Positions 42,369-55,274 are shown, numbered from the stretch's first letter. The stretch is DNA of 64,000 bases from Saccharopolyspora aridisoli (GCF_004348445.1 NZ_SMKV01000008.1:1-64000); one strand, 5' to 3'. Made by a program: numbers and translations. Notes: generated from the sequence alone by a model not told the origin.

Positions 42369-43916
42369 TCAGCGAGTCAGTGCGGTGTCGAGGAGTATGA
42401 GGGTGCGCGGTTGCTCGGCCGAATCCAGCACCTGCCAGCGAGCCACTTCCCGACCGGACGGAAGCCCGACACCAATGAACGCGAGCTGGTAACGCGGTAG
42501 TGGCGTCGGAGTCAATGTTTCGCGGTGGGCCCAGTTCCACCGCAGCAAGGTCTGCTTGATCGGCCCGGCATCACGGTAGCGTTCATCCAGCAGCGGCCGG
42601 GTCAAGGCCGGGTGGGTGAGGTAGTCCACGACGGGGACCGGCGCGTGGAAAGCCAACGCACCTACTTCCCCAGGGCTGCCGACGGGCTGTCCGCCGGTGA
42701 GTCGCCCGAGATCCGCGGCGACGGCGGCGTACTGCGGGGTGCGGGCATTGTTTCCAGTCAGGTAGGCCATTGTCCAAGGAACTGGCAGCGACGCGACCAG
42801 CGATCCGGTAGCTAGCACGAGAGCGGCTACGAAGGTGGCGAGCCCGAGACGGTTCGAGGAGTACAGACTGAGTGCCGTAGCCAGGATCGAGCAGGCCACC
42901 AATGGCGCGAAGTACCAAAATTGCGGGTAGGCCCCACCCAGCCACATCATCGCCCAATGCGCCCAACCCGCAATGAGCGCTGCCAACACAACGCGCGCAT
43001 GACGGCCACCCCGGGTCAGAGCCCACACGCCGCAAGCCAAGGCCATCGCCACCGGCAGTGAGGTCAAAAACGTCGCGACCGGCCACCCGGCGAAGTAGTA
43101 CGAGCCCACTGACGTCGCCATTGTGAGCGACGCGCCGCTGCTGCTCTTGAGCCATGTCGTGTCCGGCACCGCACCGCCGAGGGCGAACCACGACCACACG
43201 TGCCACGGCACGACCACCACGGCGCCAACGGCGGTCGCTGGAAATGACCGCCGCCACGGCAGCAGAGCGAAGATCAGCACGGCCACCGGCACGATCATGT
43301 CGAGTCGAGTCAGCAGCGCCGCACCTGCGACCACTCCGGCGGCCGCGGCACGGTCGGCGGCCGCGTAGCGGGCGACACCAGCGAGGGTCGCGACCCCGAG
43401 GTAGGTCTCGAGACCCACGGTGGATGTCAACAGGGGTGAGCACGCCACCAAGGTCAACGCAAGGTACGGCGCTGCCCAGTGAAGCCCGAGACAACGGCGC
43501 AGCCCTTCGGCCCACCGGCCGGTCACAGCGAGGGTCAGGGGGAGAACGATCCCGACGGCATGCACCACGCGACCATCGGCGAGAAGGCTCCCTGCGGCCA
43601 GCAGCCACATGTTCAGGGGTGAGCTCTGCGTGTTCGCCGTAACCCCGGGCAATGCGCCCCACACCCCGTGCTCAGCGAGGTTCCGAGCATAAGTCAGCGT
43701 GATCATCGCATCGTCCGACATGGCTCGGTGCGTGACCAGGAACAGCGCCAGCCCGAGCACAGCGCCGTACATGGCGGAACCCCACTGGCTCCACCTACGC
43801 CGCCACCAACGGGCCGAACTACCACCCTCTGGGACTGCGGGTGCTGGCAACTTCTTTACCAGTGCGCTCACCCAGCGAAGGATCCGCGTGGAGTTCCTCA
43901 TAAAGCCGCAGGTCAC
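42369..43916 (-). CDS. GT-C-type polytopic membrane glycosyltransferase
   Basis: A 515-aa protein with about 11 membrane helices and a C-terminal soluble part. The first extracellular loop carries MSDDAMITLTYARNLAEHG and NTQSSPLNMWLLAAGS, the pattern of GT-C enzymes using polyprenyl-phosphate sugars, such as mycobacterial arabinofuranosyltransferases (AftB-like); the Asp pair is the likely catalytic site. Probably acts on cell-wall or surface glycan outside the membrane. ATG 43901 is an alternative start. Paralogous to 44418-45935. Confidence 0.72.
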   Translation of the reverse strand: MTCGFMRNSTRILRWVSALVKKLPAPAVPEGGSSARWWRRRWSQWGSAMYGAVLGLALFLVTHRAMSDDAMITLTYARNLAEHGVWGALPGVTANTQSSPLNMWLLAAGSLLADGRVVHAVGIVLPLTLAVTGRWAEGLRRCLGLHWAAPYLALTLVACSPLLTSTVGLETYLGVATLAGVARYAAADRAAAAGVVAGAALLTRLDMIVPVAVLIFALLPWRRSFPATAVGAVVVVPWHVWSWFALGGAVPDTTWLKSSSGASLTMATSVGSYYFAGWPVATFLTSLPVAMALACGVWALTRGGRHARVVLAALIAGWAHWAMMWLGGAYPQFWYFAPLVACSILATALSLYSSNRLGLATFVAALVLATGSLVASLPVPWTMAYLTGNNARTPQYAAVAADLGRLTGGQPVGSPGEVGALAFHAPVPVVDYLTHPALTRPLLDERYRDAGPIKQTLLRWNWAHRETLTPTPLPRYQLAFIGVGLPSGREVARWQVLDSAEQPRTLILLDTALTR

Positions 43917-44417
43917 TCGAAAGAGGGCATGTCAGTCAGATGGGGCGGCAGGCTGCCATGTCGGGACGGGCGGTGGGATGGTGCCGGTTTGCCCGCTTTT
44001 GATGATCGCTTGACGCACGGGCAGATCTAGTGGAACCCCTCGTCGCGGAACTGGTCCCGCAGCTCCTCGACGACTTCCTGCCGCTGGGTGTCCTCGGGCC
44101 ACGGGGCGAGCTCGTAGGCGCCCAGCACTCTGCGCACGGTGCTGACACCAGCACGACTCGGGCAACGCCCGCATATCGAGTGACACGCTTGGGATTGGCC
44201 GACATGTCCAGCAGCAGAACCGTCCCCCGGTGTCCTGCTGGCCTGGCACCGAACCATCACTGGCTACTGGTGGGCACTCGTCACCCTTCGAACTAACCCA
44301 CCGCTCGGGAAGACCTAGCCTCGTGGTGACTCGACCGCCCGCGAAGCCGTCAGACCGCGGTGAGACCGGCCCCTCGTGCCGAGTCGTGGTTCGCGAGAAC
44401 CGGTCCGGTTCGGTCGT
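43917..44417 (-). pseudogene. Gap with possible frame-shifted small gene
   Basis: Two minus-strand fragments look coding but lie in different frames: MSANPKRVTRYAGVARVVLV (from 44205) and LGAYELAPWPEDTQRQEVVE continuing ELRDQFRDEGFH to a stop at 44027. A single frameshift near 44145 would join them into a protein of about 60 aa. No family recognised. Confidence 0.3.
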
Positions 44418-45935
44418 TCAGGGTGCGTGATGGAATGGGACGAGCCGCATTCGTACATGCGCGTCCGGGTCGGTGGGCAACCGCGCTGGCCACTGATCGG
44501 GACCGTTGGCAGGTCGGTTCTCCCACTCCATGTGGTACTGGGCCGGTACCGCTTCAGCCGGTGATCGGTGCAAGTAGTTGATGGTCAGCAAGGTCCGGGT
44601 CAACGGTCCGGCTCGGTCGAGTTGCCGGGAGATGTACTTCGCGGTGCGGCCGGGGTCGGACAGATCGTCGACGATCTGGCATTGGCAGTAGTAGGCGAGC
44701 GTTCCCACCTCGGCCGGGCTCACGATCGTCGAGCCGGGTCTTGTGGCGGAGATCGACTCGGCCATGCGCTGGTACTGGCTCGCGGTTGCCCAGTTGCCGT
44801 TGAGAGGTGCGGTGGCCCACGGGAGCCCGTGGCCGATGTCGACGCTGAGTGCGCACAGCACTGGGAGGGTCGCGATACTGAGCACAACATCGCTGCGGTC
44901 GTGCTGTCGCACGAGGGTCGAGACCGCGACTGCTGATGCGAGGGCGAATCCTGCGACGACCGGACCGTAGTACCAGTGGGCAGGTGGTGGCGCGAGCAGC
45001 ACGAACGCCATCGCGTGGGCGGCGCCGCCAACTGCGAATCCCAGCGTCGCCTGGGCAGGGGCAGCGCTGCGGGGTTTCCTCCTCGCCGACCAAGCCCAGC
45101 AGGCAGACACGAGCCCGCACAGCAGCAGCAAGAAGGTCGTGCCGATTGCTGTTGTCCAGTGCTGGAAGTACCAGACGAGCCCGGTGGCGTAGGTCGCACC
45201 CCAGGACTCGCCCATTCGCGTCATGAGCGTGTCCGGCAGCGCCGATCCCAGGGTGAGCCAGCTCAGCACGTGCCACGGCAGGGCGATTGCCGAAGCCACG
45301 AGCGCACTGCGCAGGGCGCGACGACGAGCTGCCGAGATGGTCAGCACGACAGCTAGATCGATGATTGCGAAATCGGGGCGGGTCAAGACCAGCGCTCCGG
45401 CGACCACGCCCGTGGCCACCCAGTTCCCCGGGAGCGCGTGCCGTACCAATGCGATCAGCAGTGCAACCCCGAGATAGGTCTCCATGCCCACCGTCGAGGC
45501 CAGCAGCGGGTTCGACACCAGCAGCGCTACTCCGAGCAGAGGCAGGACCCGTCGCGGTAGCCCCGTCAGATCCGCGATCCGGTAGAGCCACACGCCCGAG
45601 GCTGTCGTCGTGATCACCAGCAGCAGCCCAACTGCCATGATCGGCGCACCGGTGCCTGCCGTGAGGAGCGCGAGCAACCAGACCTGCAAAGGTGATGTCG
45701 CGGTATTCGCCGTCTGCGTGGGAATGATCCCCCAATGCCCGAAGAAGGCGAGGTTGCGGGCGTAATCAACCGTGATGTAAGCGTCGTCCCCGAGGCCACG
45801 ACGTGCGATCAGGAACATGAGTGCACCGGCCAACGCACTCATGGTCGCGACCAAGGCCAGCTGCGCGTGTTGTGGCCATTGTGGCCACACGCGGGTTGTC
45901 GCTGCTGTTCGCCGCTCACCGCTTGCCTGGACCAT
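44418..45935 (-). CDS. GT-C-type polytopic membrane glycosyltransferase (paralogue)
   Basis: About 505 aa with 11 or so hydrophobic helices. It shares the layout of the 42369-43916 product: LGDDAYITVDYARNLAFFG, NTATSPLQVWLLALLTAG, GMETYLGVALL, a TRPDFA segment and a C-terminal region with SPAEVGTLAYYCQCQIVDDL. The Asp pair again marks the presumed catalytic loop. GTG 45992 is an alternative start. Function likely in cell-envelope glycan assembly. Confidence 0.7.
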   Translation of the reverse strand: MVQASGERRTAATTRVWPQWPQHAQLALVATMSALAGALMFLIARRGLGDDAYITVDYARNLAFFGHWGIIPTQTANTATSPLQVWLLALLTAGTGAPIMAVGLLLVITTTASGVWLYRIADLTGLPRRVLPLLGVALLVSNPLLASTVGMETYLGVALLIALVRHALPGNWVATGVVAGALVLTRPDFAIIDLAVVLTISAARRRALRSALVASAIALPWHVLSWLTLGSALPDTLMTRMGESWGATYATGLVWYFQHWTTAIGTTFLLLLCGLVSACWAWSARRKPRSAAPAQATLGFAVGGAAHAMAFVLLAPPPAHWYYGPVVAGFALASAVAVSTLVRQHDRSDVVLSIATLPVLCALSVDIGHGLPWATAPLNGNWATASQYQRMAESISATRPGSTIVSPAEVGTLAYYCQCQIVDDLSDPGRTAKYISRQLDRAGPLTRTLLTINYLHRSPAEAVPAQYHMEWENRPANGPDQWPARLPTDPDAHVRMRLVPFHHAP

Positions 45936-46385
45936 GTCCGTGATGATCCGACACTGATCTCGGCTTGGGCCCGGCCAAGGGGTGATGTTCACGAGGCCGT
46001 GTTACTGCCATCGACACGGAAGCTGCTGCGCAAGCTCGAGCGAGAGTTGATCACGCTGAGTGGGTGGTTGGTTGCCCCCATCACACGCATCTCGACCAGG
46101 CGTTCCAGCGTGTCGTGGCCGTAGGGGACTAGAGGAATCCGTTGATGCCCTTGAAGGTGGTTCGGGTAGTACCACCGGCATGACCCACCCGACCACGACC
46201 GTTCGGTGCGGTCCCGGACAGCACCCGAGGGCCCGTGACATCCTCCGGTGACCAGGTCGTCTCGATGCGAACGCGCCATGACGACAGGCTCCTGCCCGGC
46301 GGCAGGCGGCAAGGCCCCCACAGTGGACCTCAGCCGGCGCACCGATCGAAAGTGCCTGGCACGCCCCGGTTTCCTCAGATCACCG
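45936..46385. other. Intergenic stretch of 450 bases
   Basis: No clear gene. A minus-strand reading with WYYPNHLQGHQRIPLVPYGH (near 46160) has a protein-like look but no proper start or family match; possibly a remnant. Confidence 0.3.
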
Positions 46386-47051
46386 TCATGCGACGAAGGT
46401 GCGGACGTCTTGCGACACGCCGTCGTCGGTGAGGAAGCCGAGGTGCGTGATGCACCCGGTCTGGGTGTTGCGCGCACCCGCGACAACGGTGCTGTCGTCG
46501 GGGTCGATGGTCTCGTCGCAGGTCGACCACCACGTGCCGTAGGTGACCGCGCCCGGTGACTCGTCCCCGTCGTTGAGGGTGGTCAGGAACTCCGACCCCG
46601 GCCGCATTTCCACGCAGGACGCGTCGAAGCAGGAGTTCGCCGACGTGGTGCCGTGGTTCGGCCCGGCGAGCGAAACCCAGTCGTCGACCTCGTCGGCTCC
46701 ACCGGCGAACTTGAGGTACCAGCGGCTGTTGAGCCCGCCCATCGAGTGCGTGACGATGTCGACCTTGGTTGCGCCGGTCCTGGCGAGCACGTCGTCGACG
46801 ACGGCGGAGAGCTGATCGGCGGTGGTCTTGTTCGACTGCGCGGTGTTGTAGTTCCAGGCGGTGAGCTCGCCATCGGTGTAGCCGTCGGCCTTGAAGTCGG
46901 CCACCAGCTCGTTCCAGTTGGAGGCGCTGCCGTTCCAGCCGTGCACGAAGATCACCGGATCGCGTTCGACTGCTGTTGCGGGGGCTGCGGTGAGGGGCAG
47001 AGCGGTAGCTGCCGCTAAGGCGGCGGTCACGAGCAGACGGGTTCCACGCAT
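46386..47051 (-). CDS. Secreted lipase/esterase (alpha/beta hydrolase)
   Basis: A 221-aa exported lipase. The signal peptide (MRGTRLLVTAALAAATALPL) is followed by an AxA-type cleavage region (TAAPATAVE). The oxyanion segment is VIFVHGWNGSASNW, and the nucleophile elbow reads THSMGGLNS with the catalytic Ser. A later His lies in ITHLGFLTDDG. This fits the small family I lipases of the Bacillus LipA type. ATG 47051 has AAGGGGAG upstream. Substrate chain length unknown. Confidence 0.85.
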   Translation of the reverse strand: MRGTRLLVTAALAAATALPLTAAPATAVERDPVIFVHGWNGSASNWNELVADFKADGYTDGELTAWNYNTAQSNKTTADQLSAVVDDVLARTGATKVDIVTHSMGGLNSRWYLKFAGGADEVDDWVSLAGPNHGTTSANSCFDASCVEMRPGSEFLTTLNDGDESPGAVTYGTWWSTCDETIDPDDSTVVAGARNTQTGCITHLGFLTDDGVSQDVRTFVA

Positions 47052-47487
47052 GGGCTCCCCTTCGCTTGGAGGCAACATCACCGGGCGGATGTACCAACGG
47101 GTTGGCCATCGCGGGAGGTGCGCCTGTCGGGTCCTCACCACCCCGATGGCCGCTAACCGCGTTATAAGCCGTTTCCGGGCGCGCCTGCGAAGAGCCTGGT
47201 CGCGCGTGATGGGCGCCCGAAGCGGTGCACATCTCGCCGGAAAGGGATGGCCGCGGAGGAACTCGGTGTTCGCAGTGCCCGCGGCGCAGCGCTGAGCAAC
47301 GGCAGTGTCCTCCCGATCTCGGAAGGGGGACTCCTCCACGAGGGCGTGTCCTTGGTCTGCTGCACTGTCGACAAAGCCCCGCTGCCACGAGTGCGACGGC
47401 ACCCCTGCGTTCGCCGCTGTCGGGCCTGCTGCTTCAGCGCGCCCTCATGCAGCCGGTCGTGGCGAGGGTGTGCACCACGTCGGGTGC
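47052..47487. other. Intergenic stretch of 435 bases
   Basis: No gene or clear signal recognised on either strand. Confidence 0.3.
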
Positions 47488-49839
<2,352 letters not shown>

Positions 49840-49850
49840 CGCGGCTCCGT

Positions 49851-50261
<411 letters not shown>

Positions 50262-50271
50262 GTCAATCACG

Positions 50272-50757
<486 letters not shown>

Positions 50758-50770
50758 CCCGGGACCCGGA

Positions 50771-51358
50771 TCAGGGTTCGCGGCCGGTGAAGGCCAACAG
50801 CTCCTCGAACGGGCTCGCGTCCTGGGGCGCCGACGTTGCCGCGCCGAACATTCCTCCGGTGCGCAGCTCGTCCTCGCTGCTCTGGGACTGGAACCGCATG
50901 ACGGCGTCGACGGCGGCGTCGTCCGGCGAGTACGGCAGGTCGACAGCGCGGGCCAGGTCCCAGCCGTGGATCACGGCTTCCGACAGGCTGATGTTGGCGA
51001 CCACCCAGCCCGGCGTCGGGCCGAACGCGAACGGGAGCTGCTGATCGAGAACCCCCGGCCTGCTGAAGGCGGCCAGGTTGAGCCGCGCTGCTTCGGCGAA
51101 CGCCGTCGCCACCTCGTCGACGGGGATTCGCGGGTCCTCGGCGGGCAGCCCGGTGGCCTGCCCCGCCGCTACCTGCCCGAAGTACCTCGCACCACCGACG
51201 AGATGACTGCCGACCTGGCCGGCGGTCCACCCGTCGCAAGGACTCGGATTTCCAAACCGCTGCGACGGCACCGCCTGCAGCACCGCCGAGGTGGCCTCGA
51301 AGGCCCCCTCCAACAACCCGACCAGCTCAGAACCCGTCACCGGTTCGCGCTTCTGCAT
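50771..51358 (-). CDS. TIGR03086/mycothiol-dependent maleylpyruvate isomerase-like protein
   Basis: A 195-aa DinB-like four-helix protein. NPSPCDGWTAGQVGSHLVGG and SEAVIHGWDLARAVDLP supply the usual metal-binding His positions and WD motif. Such proteins are thiol-dependent (mycothiol) transferases or detoxification enzymes. ATG 51358 has GAGGAGGAG upstream. First gene of the operon leading to araC, VOC and the UvrA-like ATPase. Confidence 0.82.
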   Translation of the reverse strand: MQKREPVTGSELVGLLEGAFEATSAVLQAVPSQRFGNPSPCDGWTAGQVGSHLVGGARYFGQVAAGQATGLPAEDPRIPVDEVATAFAEAARLNLAAFSRPGVLDQQLPFAFGPTPGWVVANISLSEAVIHGWDLARAVDLPYSPDDAAVDAVMRFQSQSSEDELRTGGMFGAATSAPQDASPFEELLAFTGREP

Positions 51359-51755
51359 GCCCGCTCCTCCTCTCGGACTGTCGCAGAGGTAGACCGGCGA
51401 TCCGCTGGGAAGTCATCGCCGCGACGGCCTCCCGCGTTCGTCGGTGGCCGCCGGTAGCGTTCGGATGATCGAGGGCGGGGAGGGATCGTGGTGGGAGACC
51501 ACAGCGCTGCCGTCCGATGTGTTCGACCCGGTGGTGCTCGTCCACCTCGGCCGCCCGGCGGCACCGGCAGAACGCGCTGCTGCGAGCGCTGAGCAGGGTG
51601 GATCGGGCGGTGTCCGCGGTCGAACGCGATCCAAACGTAGCGACGCCCCCGCGCTCAACCGGCCTGGGGGTTACCGGGAGTGCGGGGGCGTCAAGGTCCA
51701 CCCCTGGGGGTCAGGTGGACGGCGTCAATGCTACTGCGTGGTATCCGAGATGTCT
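51359..51755. other. Intergenic region with hairpin
   Basis: No convincing gene. A long-loop hairpin has an 11-bp perfect stem, GACGCCCCCGC at 51642-51652 with its complement at 51682-51692. A second GTCCACC/GGTGGAC pair follows at about 51696. Possibly the terminator for the yczE-like gene reading from the right. Confidence 0.4.
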
Positions 51756-52403
51756 CTAGGGGCAGAGATCTTTTTTCACTCGCACGGCGGTGAACCGCAG
51801 GCAGGTCTGTGTGAGTGGACCGATCGCCACCGCGTAGAGGACCGTCCCCAGGCCCGCAGTGCCGCCGAGCAGCCATCCGGCTGCGAGCACGCAGACCTCG
51901 ATGGACGTCCGCACCAGACGCACCGACCAGCCCGTTCGCGCGTGCAGCCCGGTCATCAGGCCGTCCCGAGGGCCCGGTCCGAGGCGGGCGCCGACGTAGG
52001 TCGCGGTCGCCAGGGCGTTGAGCACGATCCCTGCGATCAGCAGCGGAACCCGGACCCCCAGGCCCTCCACCGGAGGGAGCAGGGCGAGGGTGGCGTCCAC
52101 CGCGACCGCGATCAGCAGCACGTTGGCGATCGTGCCCACGCCCGGCCGCTGCCGCAGCGGTAGCCAGGAGAGCAGGACCGCGACGCCCACCACCGCGCTC
52201 GCCATCCCCATGCTCACGCCCAGCCGCTCCGAGATCCCCTGGTCGAGCACGCTCCACGGCGACAGGCCGAGGTCGCCGCGCACCATGAGCGCCAGACTCG
52301 CCCCGTAGAGCAGGAGGCCGCCGAGGAGCTGCGGGAACCGTGCGTGCGGGCGGAAGCGCATCGACAGCGGTGAGAGGTCCAGTGGAGCGGGGATCGAAGC
52401 CAT
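51756..52403 (-). CDS. YczE-family membrane protein
   Basis: A 215-aa protein with five or six membrane helices: LLLYGASLALMVRGDLGLSP, VPLLIAGIVLNALATATYVG, GARLGPGPRDGLMTGLHART and GWSVRLVRTSIEVCVLAAGW are characteristic of the YczE/YitT-like family. Divergent from a MocR-type regulator, a known pairing for yczE genes. Transported substrate unknown. Confidence 0.82.
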   Translation of the reverse strand: MASIPAPLDLSPLSMRFRPHARFPQLLGGLLLYGASLALMVRGDLGLSPWSVLDQGISERLGVSMGMASAVVGVAVLLSWLPLRQRPGVGTIANVLLIAVAVDATLALLPPVEGLGVRVPLLIAGIVLNALATATYVGARLGPGPRDGLMTGLHARTGWSVRLVRTSIEVCVLAAGWLLGGTAGLGTVLYAVAIGPLTQTCLRFTAVRVKKDLCP

Positions 52404-52422
52404 GCTCCCTTCTTACCGGTGA

Positions 52423-52463
52423 ATTGGACTTCATATCGATAGCCAATGTGGCTAGATTGGACT
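52423..52463. promoter_or_regulatory. MocR-type direct-repeat operator
   Basis: ATTGGACT occurs at 52423-52430 and 52456-52463, exactly 33 bp (three helical turns) apart, with an inverted AGCCAAT at 52441-52447 between. MocR regulators typically bind direct repeats on one face. The second copy is two bases from the mocR-like start codon. Confidence 0.55.
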
Positions 52464-52464
52464 C

Positions 52465-53910
52465 ATGTTGCCGACACCGGGCGCTCACATCTACGGCCAG
52501 AAGCTCGTCGATCTCCTCGGGTCCTGGCCCGGCACGTCCCGACCCTCCTCGCAGCTGCTCGCCGAGGGCATTCGCCAGCTGGTGCTCGACGGACGGCTGC
52601 CGCCGGGAACCCGGTTGCCCGCCGAGCGCGAACTCGCCGCCGCTCTCGACGTGAGCCGGACCCTGGTCACCAGGGCGATCGAGCGGTTGCGGGAGGACGA
52701 CTTCGTGGCGAGTCGCCGAGGTGCCGGCTCGTGGGTGAAGCTGCCGGATTCGCGGCGGGGCAACGAGATGCACGGCGGCTGGTTCCCGTCCAACGACCCG
52801 GGCGTGATCAACCTGGCCCAGGCGACCCCGGGCGCTCCGCCCGAGATGCGCGGAGCCGTGGAACGCGCGCAGGTGCGCCTCGCCGAGCAGCTCGGGGACC
52901 ACGGTTACCAGCCGCACGGGCTCCCCGCGCTGCGCACCCGCATCGCCGAGCGGTACACCGCGCGCGGTCTGCCGACCAACCCCGAGCAGATCTTGGTCAC
53001 CAACGGTGCTCAGCACGCGTTCGCGCTGGTCCTGCGGACGCTGGTCGCACCGGGCGAGCGGGTCCTCGTCGAACACCCCACCTACCCCAACGCCGTCGAG
53101 GCGCTGCGTGGTCACGGCGTGACCCCGGTGGCCGTGCCGATGACCGACGACGGCTGGGACCTGGAGCTGCTCACCGCCACGCTGCGCCAGACCGCGCCCC
53201 GGCTGGCCTACCTGATCCCCGACTTCCACAACCCCACCGGTGTGCGGCTGGACGCCGAGGGCCGTTCCAGGCTGGCGACGGCCCTGGCGAGGACCTGCAC
53301 GAACGCGGTCATCGACGAGACGCTGATCGACATCGACCTCACCGAGGAGGGACCGCCGCCGCCGATGGCGAGCTTCACCGAGCGCGCCATCACCATCGGC
53401 TCGGCGGGCAAGTCGTTCTGGGGAGGGCTGCGGCTCGGCTGGATCCGGGCCGGCGAGGAGTTCGTGCAGCGACTGGTGCTCGGGCGGGCGGCCATCGATC
53501 TGGGCACCCCGGTGCTGGAGCAGCTGGTGCTCGCGGAACTGCTCGAGGACGCCGAACCGGTTCTGGCCCGGCGGCGGGAGGAAACCCGGCAGCGGCTTGC
53601 GGTCTTGGTCGCCGCGCTGCGAGAACACTTGCCGGAGTGGCGTTTCCGCCTGCCCGACGGCGGGCTGTCGCTCTGGTGCGACGTCGGCGAACCCGTCTCC
53701 AGCAGGCTGGCGGTCGCGGCCGAGGCGCACGCTGTTCGGTTGGCGCCGGGAGCTCGCTTCTCGGTGAACGGATCACTGGAGCGCTGGATCCGGGTGCCCT
53801 ACACGTTGCCGGGTGAACGGCTGGTCGAAGCCATCCAGCGGCTCGCTGCGGCAGCGGGTTCGGTGCGGCCAGGACCAGCACCGAACCCGCTCACCGTTCC
53901 GATCGCCTGA
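52465..53910 (+). CDS. MocR/YczR-type regulator (GntR DNA-binding plus aminotransferase domain)
   Basis: A 481-aa fusion. Residues 25-90 are a GntR winged helix (LPPGTRLPAERELAAALDVS). Residues 110-460 are a fold type I aminotransferase domain with IPDFHNPTGVRL and SAGKSFWGGLRLGWI, the Lys being the pyridoxal-phosphate site. It probably senses PLP or an amine and controls the divergent yczE-like gene. The mRNA may be almost leaderless, since the operator abuts ATG 52465. Confidence 0.88.
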   Translation: MLPTPGAHIYGQKLVDLLGSWPGTSRPSSQLLAEGIRQLVLDGRLPPGTRLPAERELAAALDVSRTLVTRAIERLREDDFVASRRGAGSWVKLPDSRRGNEMHGGWFPSNDPGVINLAQATPGAPPEMRGAVERAQVRLAEQLGDHGYQPHGLPALRTRIAERYTARGLPTNPEQILVTNGAQHAFALVLRTLVAPGERVLVEHPTYPNAVEALRGHGVTPVAVPMTDDGWDLELLTATLRQTAPRLAYLIPDFHNPTGVRLDAEGRSRLATALARTCTNAVIDETLIDIDLTEEGPPPPMASFTERAITIGSAGKSFWGGLRLGWIRAGEEFVQRLVLGRAAIDLGTPVLEQLVLAELLEDAEPVLARRREETRQRLAVLVAALREHLPEWRFRLPDGGLSLWCDVGEPVSSRLAVAAEAHAVRLAPGARFSVNGSLERWIRVPYTLPGERLVEAIQRLAAAAGSVRPGPAPNPLTVPIA

Positions 53911-54293
53911 AGCTGACACCCCTCGTAGAAAGCTTCAGGCCCACGCCGGTGGAATTCGTGCGAGTTCCTGTGCGCGCTTCGCACGGACCCGCACCCAGGA
54001 GTAGTCGCCGGCCGCCCGTCGGCACGGCCCCTCGACGTGCCGACGGGCGGTGCGGCCAGAGGGCGCCACCCCGGCGCCGCAGGGGCAATTGCGGCACCGG
54101 GGCCAGAGCCAGCCTTACTCTCAGCAGGTCAGAAACGCTTGATCAGCGATGTTCTTGATCGACGCTGCCGGACAGGCTGGTGGCGCCCCGTTCCGATCCG
54201 GTCGGGCGCAGACGTCCGGATCGGAGTTCATCGGGTGGTGTTGACACCAGGGTCACCGCAGGAGCGGTGATGCGCAGGCCGGAACGGCCGCGA
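53911..54293. other. Intergenic region with strong hairpin
   Basis: No gene recognised. A perfect 13-bp stem, 54014-54026 with 54036-54048, nine-base loop, about 100 bp past the mocR-like stop; a likely terminator. A second GC-rich imperfect repeat (CCCCGGCGCC / CACCGGGGC) follows. Confidence 0.45.
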
Positions 54294-55274
54294 TCAGTCA
54301 GGCGACGCCGTGGTTTCGGCCGATCGGGTGCAGACGTTCGGTCCGATGTCGCGCTGAGCCACCAAGGTGGCAGCGCTGCCCGAGAGGTCGGGTGCGGTGG
54401 GCAGGATGGCAAGAGCTTGGCGCAGGCCACCGACACCACCGACGCTCGCCGTGGTCAGCGCGCTCGCGGGAGGCGAGCAGGGCGACGGCACGGCAGGGCT
54501 CGGGCTGTCCGAAGGGTCGCCGTCCGGCGTTTCGTCCGCATCAGGTGCCCGGGGCCGTGCATCATCGCGAGTGGTGCTGGTTCCCGACGCTTTCACCGAT
54601 TCGCGGACCGTCGGCCCCGTGAAGGCGGCGCTGGACGGTGCGCTCGACTGCTCGTCGGCGACGGCGTGGGTGTTCTTGTGACGTGCGCTGCTGCCCTTGC
54701 CCAGCGAATCGCGCTCGCTCTGGGTACCGGAATTCGCTTGGGCCGAGCTCCCGTTGGACGAGCAGTTGGCGTTCGCGGAGGCGTCCCCGCTCGAGGTCTC
54801 GTTCGCGTTGGCGTTCGCCGACGCGTTGTCGGGGACCGCGGGAGTCGTGACCGACGGTTCGGCGGGTTCGCCGGGTTCGGCCTTCTCCGGTTTCGCCGGA
54901 TCGGCCTTCTCAGGCCTTTCCGGCTGAACCCTTTTCGGCGGGTCGGGCTCCTCGGTCTCGACCGCCTTCTGGGGCCCGGGGGTCCTCTGCTGGGAGAGCT
55001 TCCCAGCGGGCTTCGACGATTCTCCAGACCCCGAGCCCGTGGCCATTGATCCGGGAGAGTGATCAGCGGAGTCGGGCTTACTCGACGCTGATGCCGAAGC
55101 GGACTGCTGCGATACGACCGGTTTGTCGGCGTGCGCATTCTCGCCGGCTGAAGCCGCGGTCGCACCGCCGACCGTCACCCCCAGGCACAAACCGCTGAAG
55201 AGAGAAGCCTTGACCAGGAACGCAGCGGTGCGCGAATGGGGACCGCGCACTGCGCGAATTCCCTTCACGGTCAC
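54294..55274 (-). CDS. Secreted low-complexity Ser/Ala/Pro-rich protein
   Basis: About 326 aa. The N-terminus has a basic stretch then TAAFLVKASLFSGLCLGVTV, ending near ATAASAGENA, a signal peptide. The rest is disordered: Ser/Ala repeats, a PEKADPAKPEKAEPGEPAEP stretch, and an Asn/Ala segment (NASANANANETSSGDASANA). Likely wall- or matrix-associated. The start could be GTG 55277, 55274 or 55268. The reading frame on the opposite strand lacks such structure. Confidence 0.6.
   Translation of the reverse strand: MTVKGIRAVRGPHSRTAAFLVKASLFSGLCLGVTVGGATAASAGENAHADKPVVSQQSASASASSKPDSADHSPGSMATGSGSGESSKPAGKLSQQRTPGPQKAVETEEPDPPKRVQPERPEKADPAKPEKAEPGEPAEPSVTTPAVPDNASANANANETSSGDASANANCSSNGSSAQANSGTQSERDSLGKGSSARHKNTHAVADEQSSAPSSAAFTGPTVRESVKASGTSTTRDDARPRAPDADETPDGDPSDSPSPAVPSPCSPPASALTTASVGGVGGLRQALAILPTAPDLSGSAATLVAQRDIGPNVCTRSAETTASPD

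Noticed and set aside
51691-53730. A 679-codon minus-strand frame across the yczE-like and mocR-like genes
   Set aside because: Both real genes have clear family motifs in other frames; this frame has none.
54180-55049. Plus-strand frame opposite the low-complexity secreted protein
   Set aside because: The minus-strand reading has a signal peptide and coherent low-complexity tracts; the plus frame is Arg/Gly-rich without domains.
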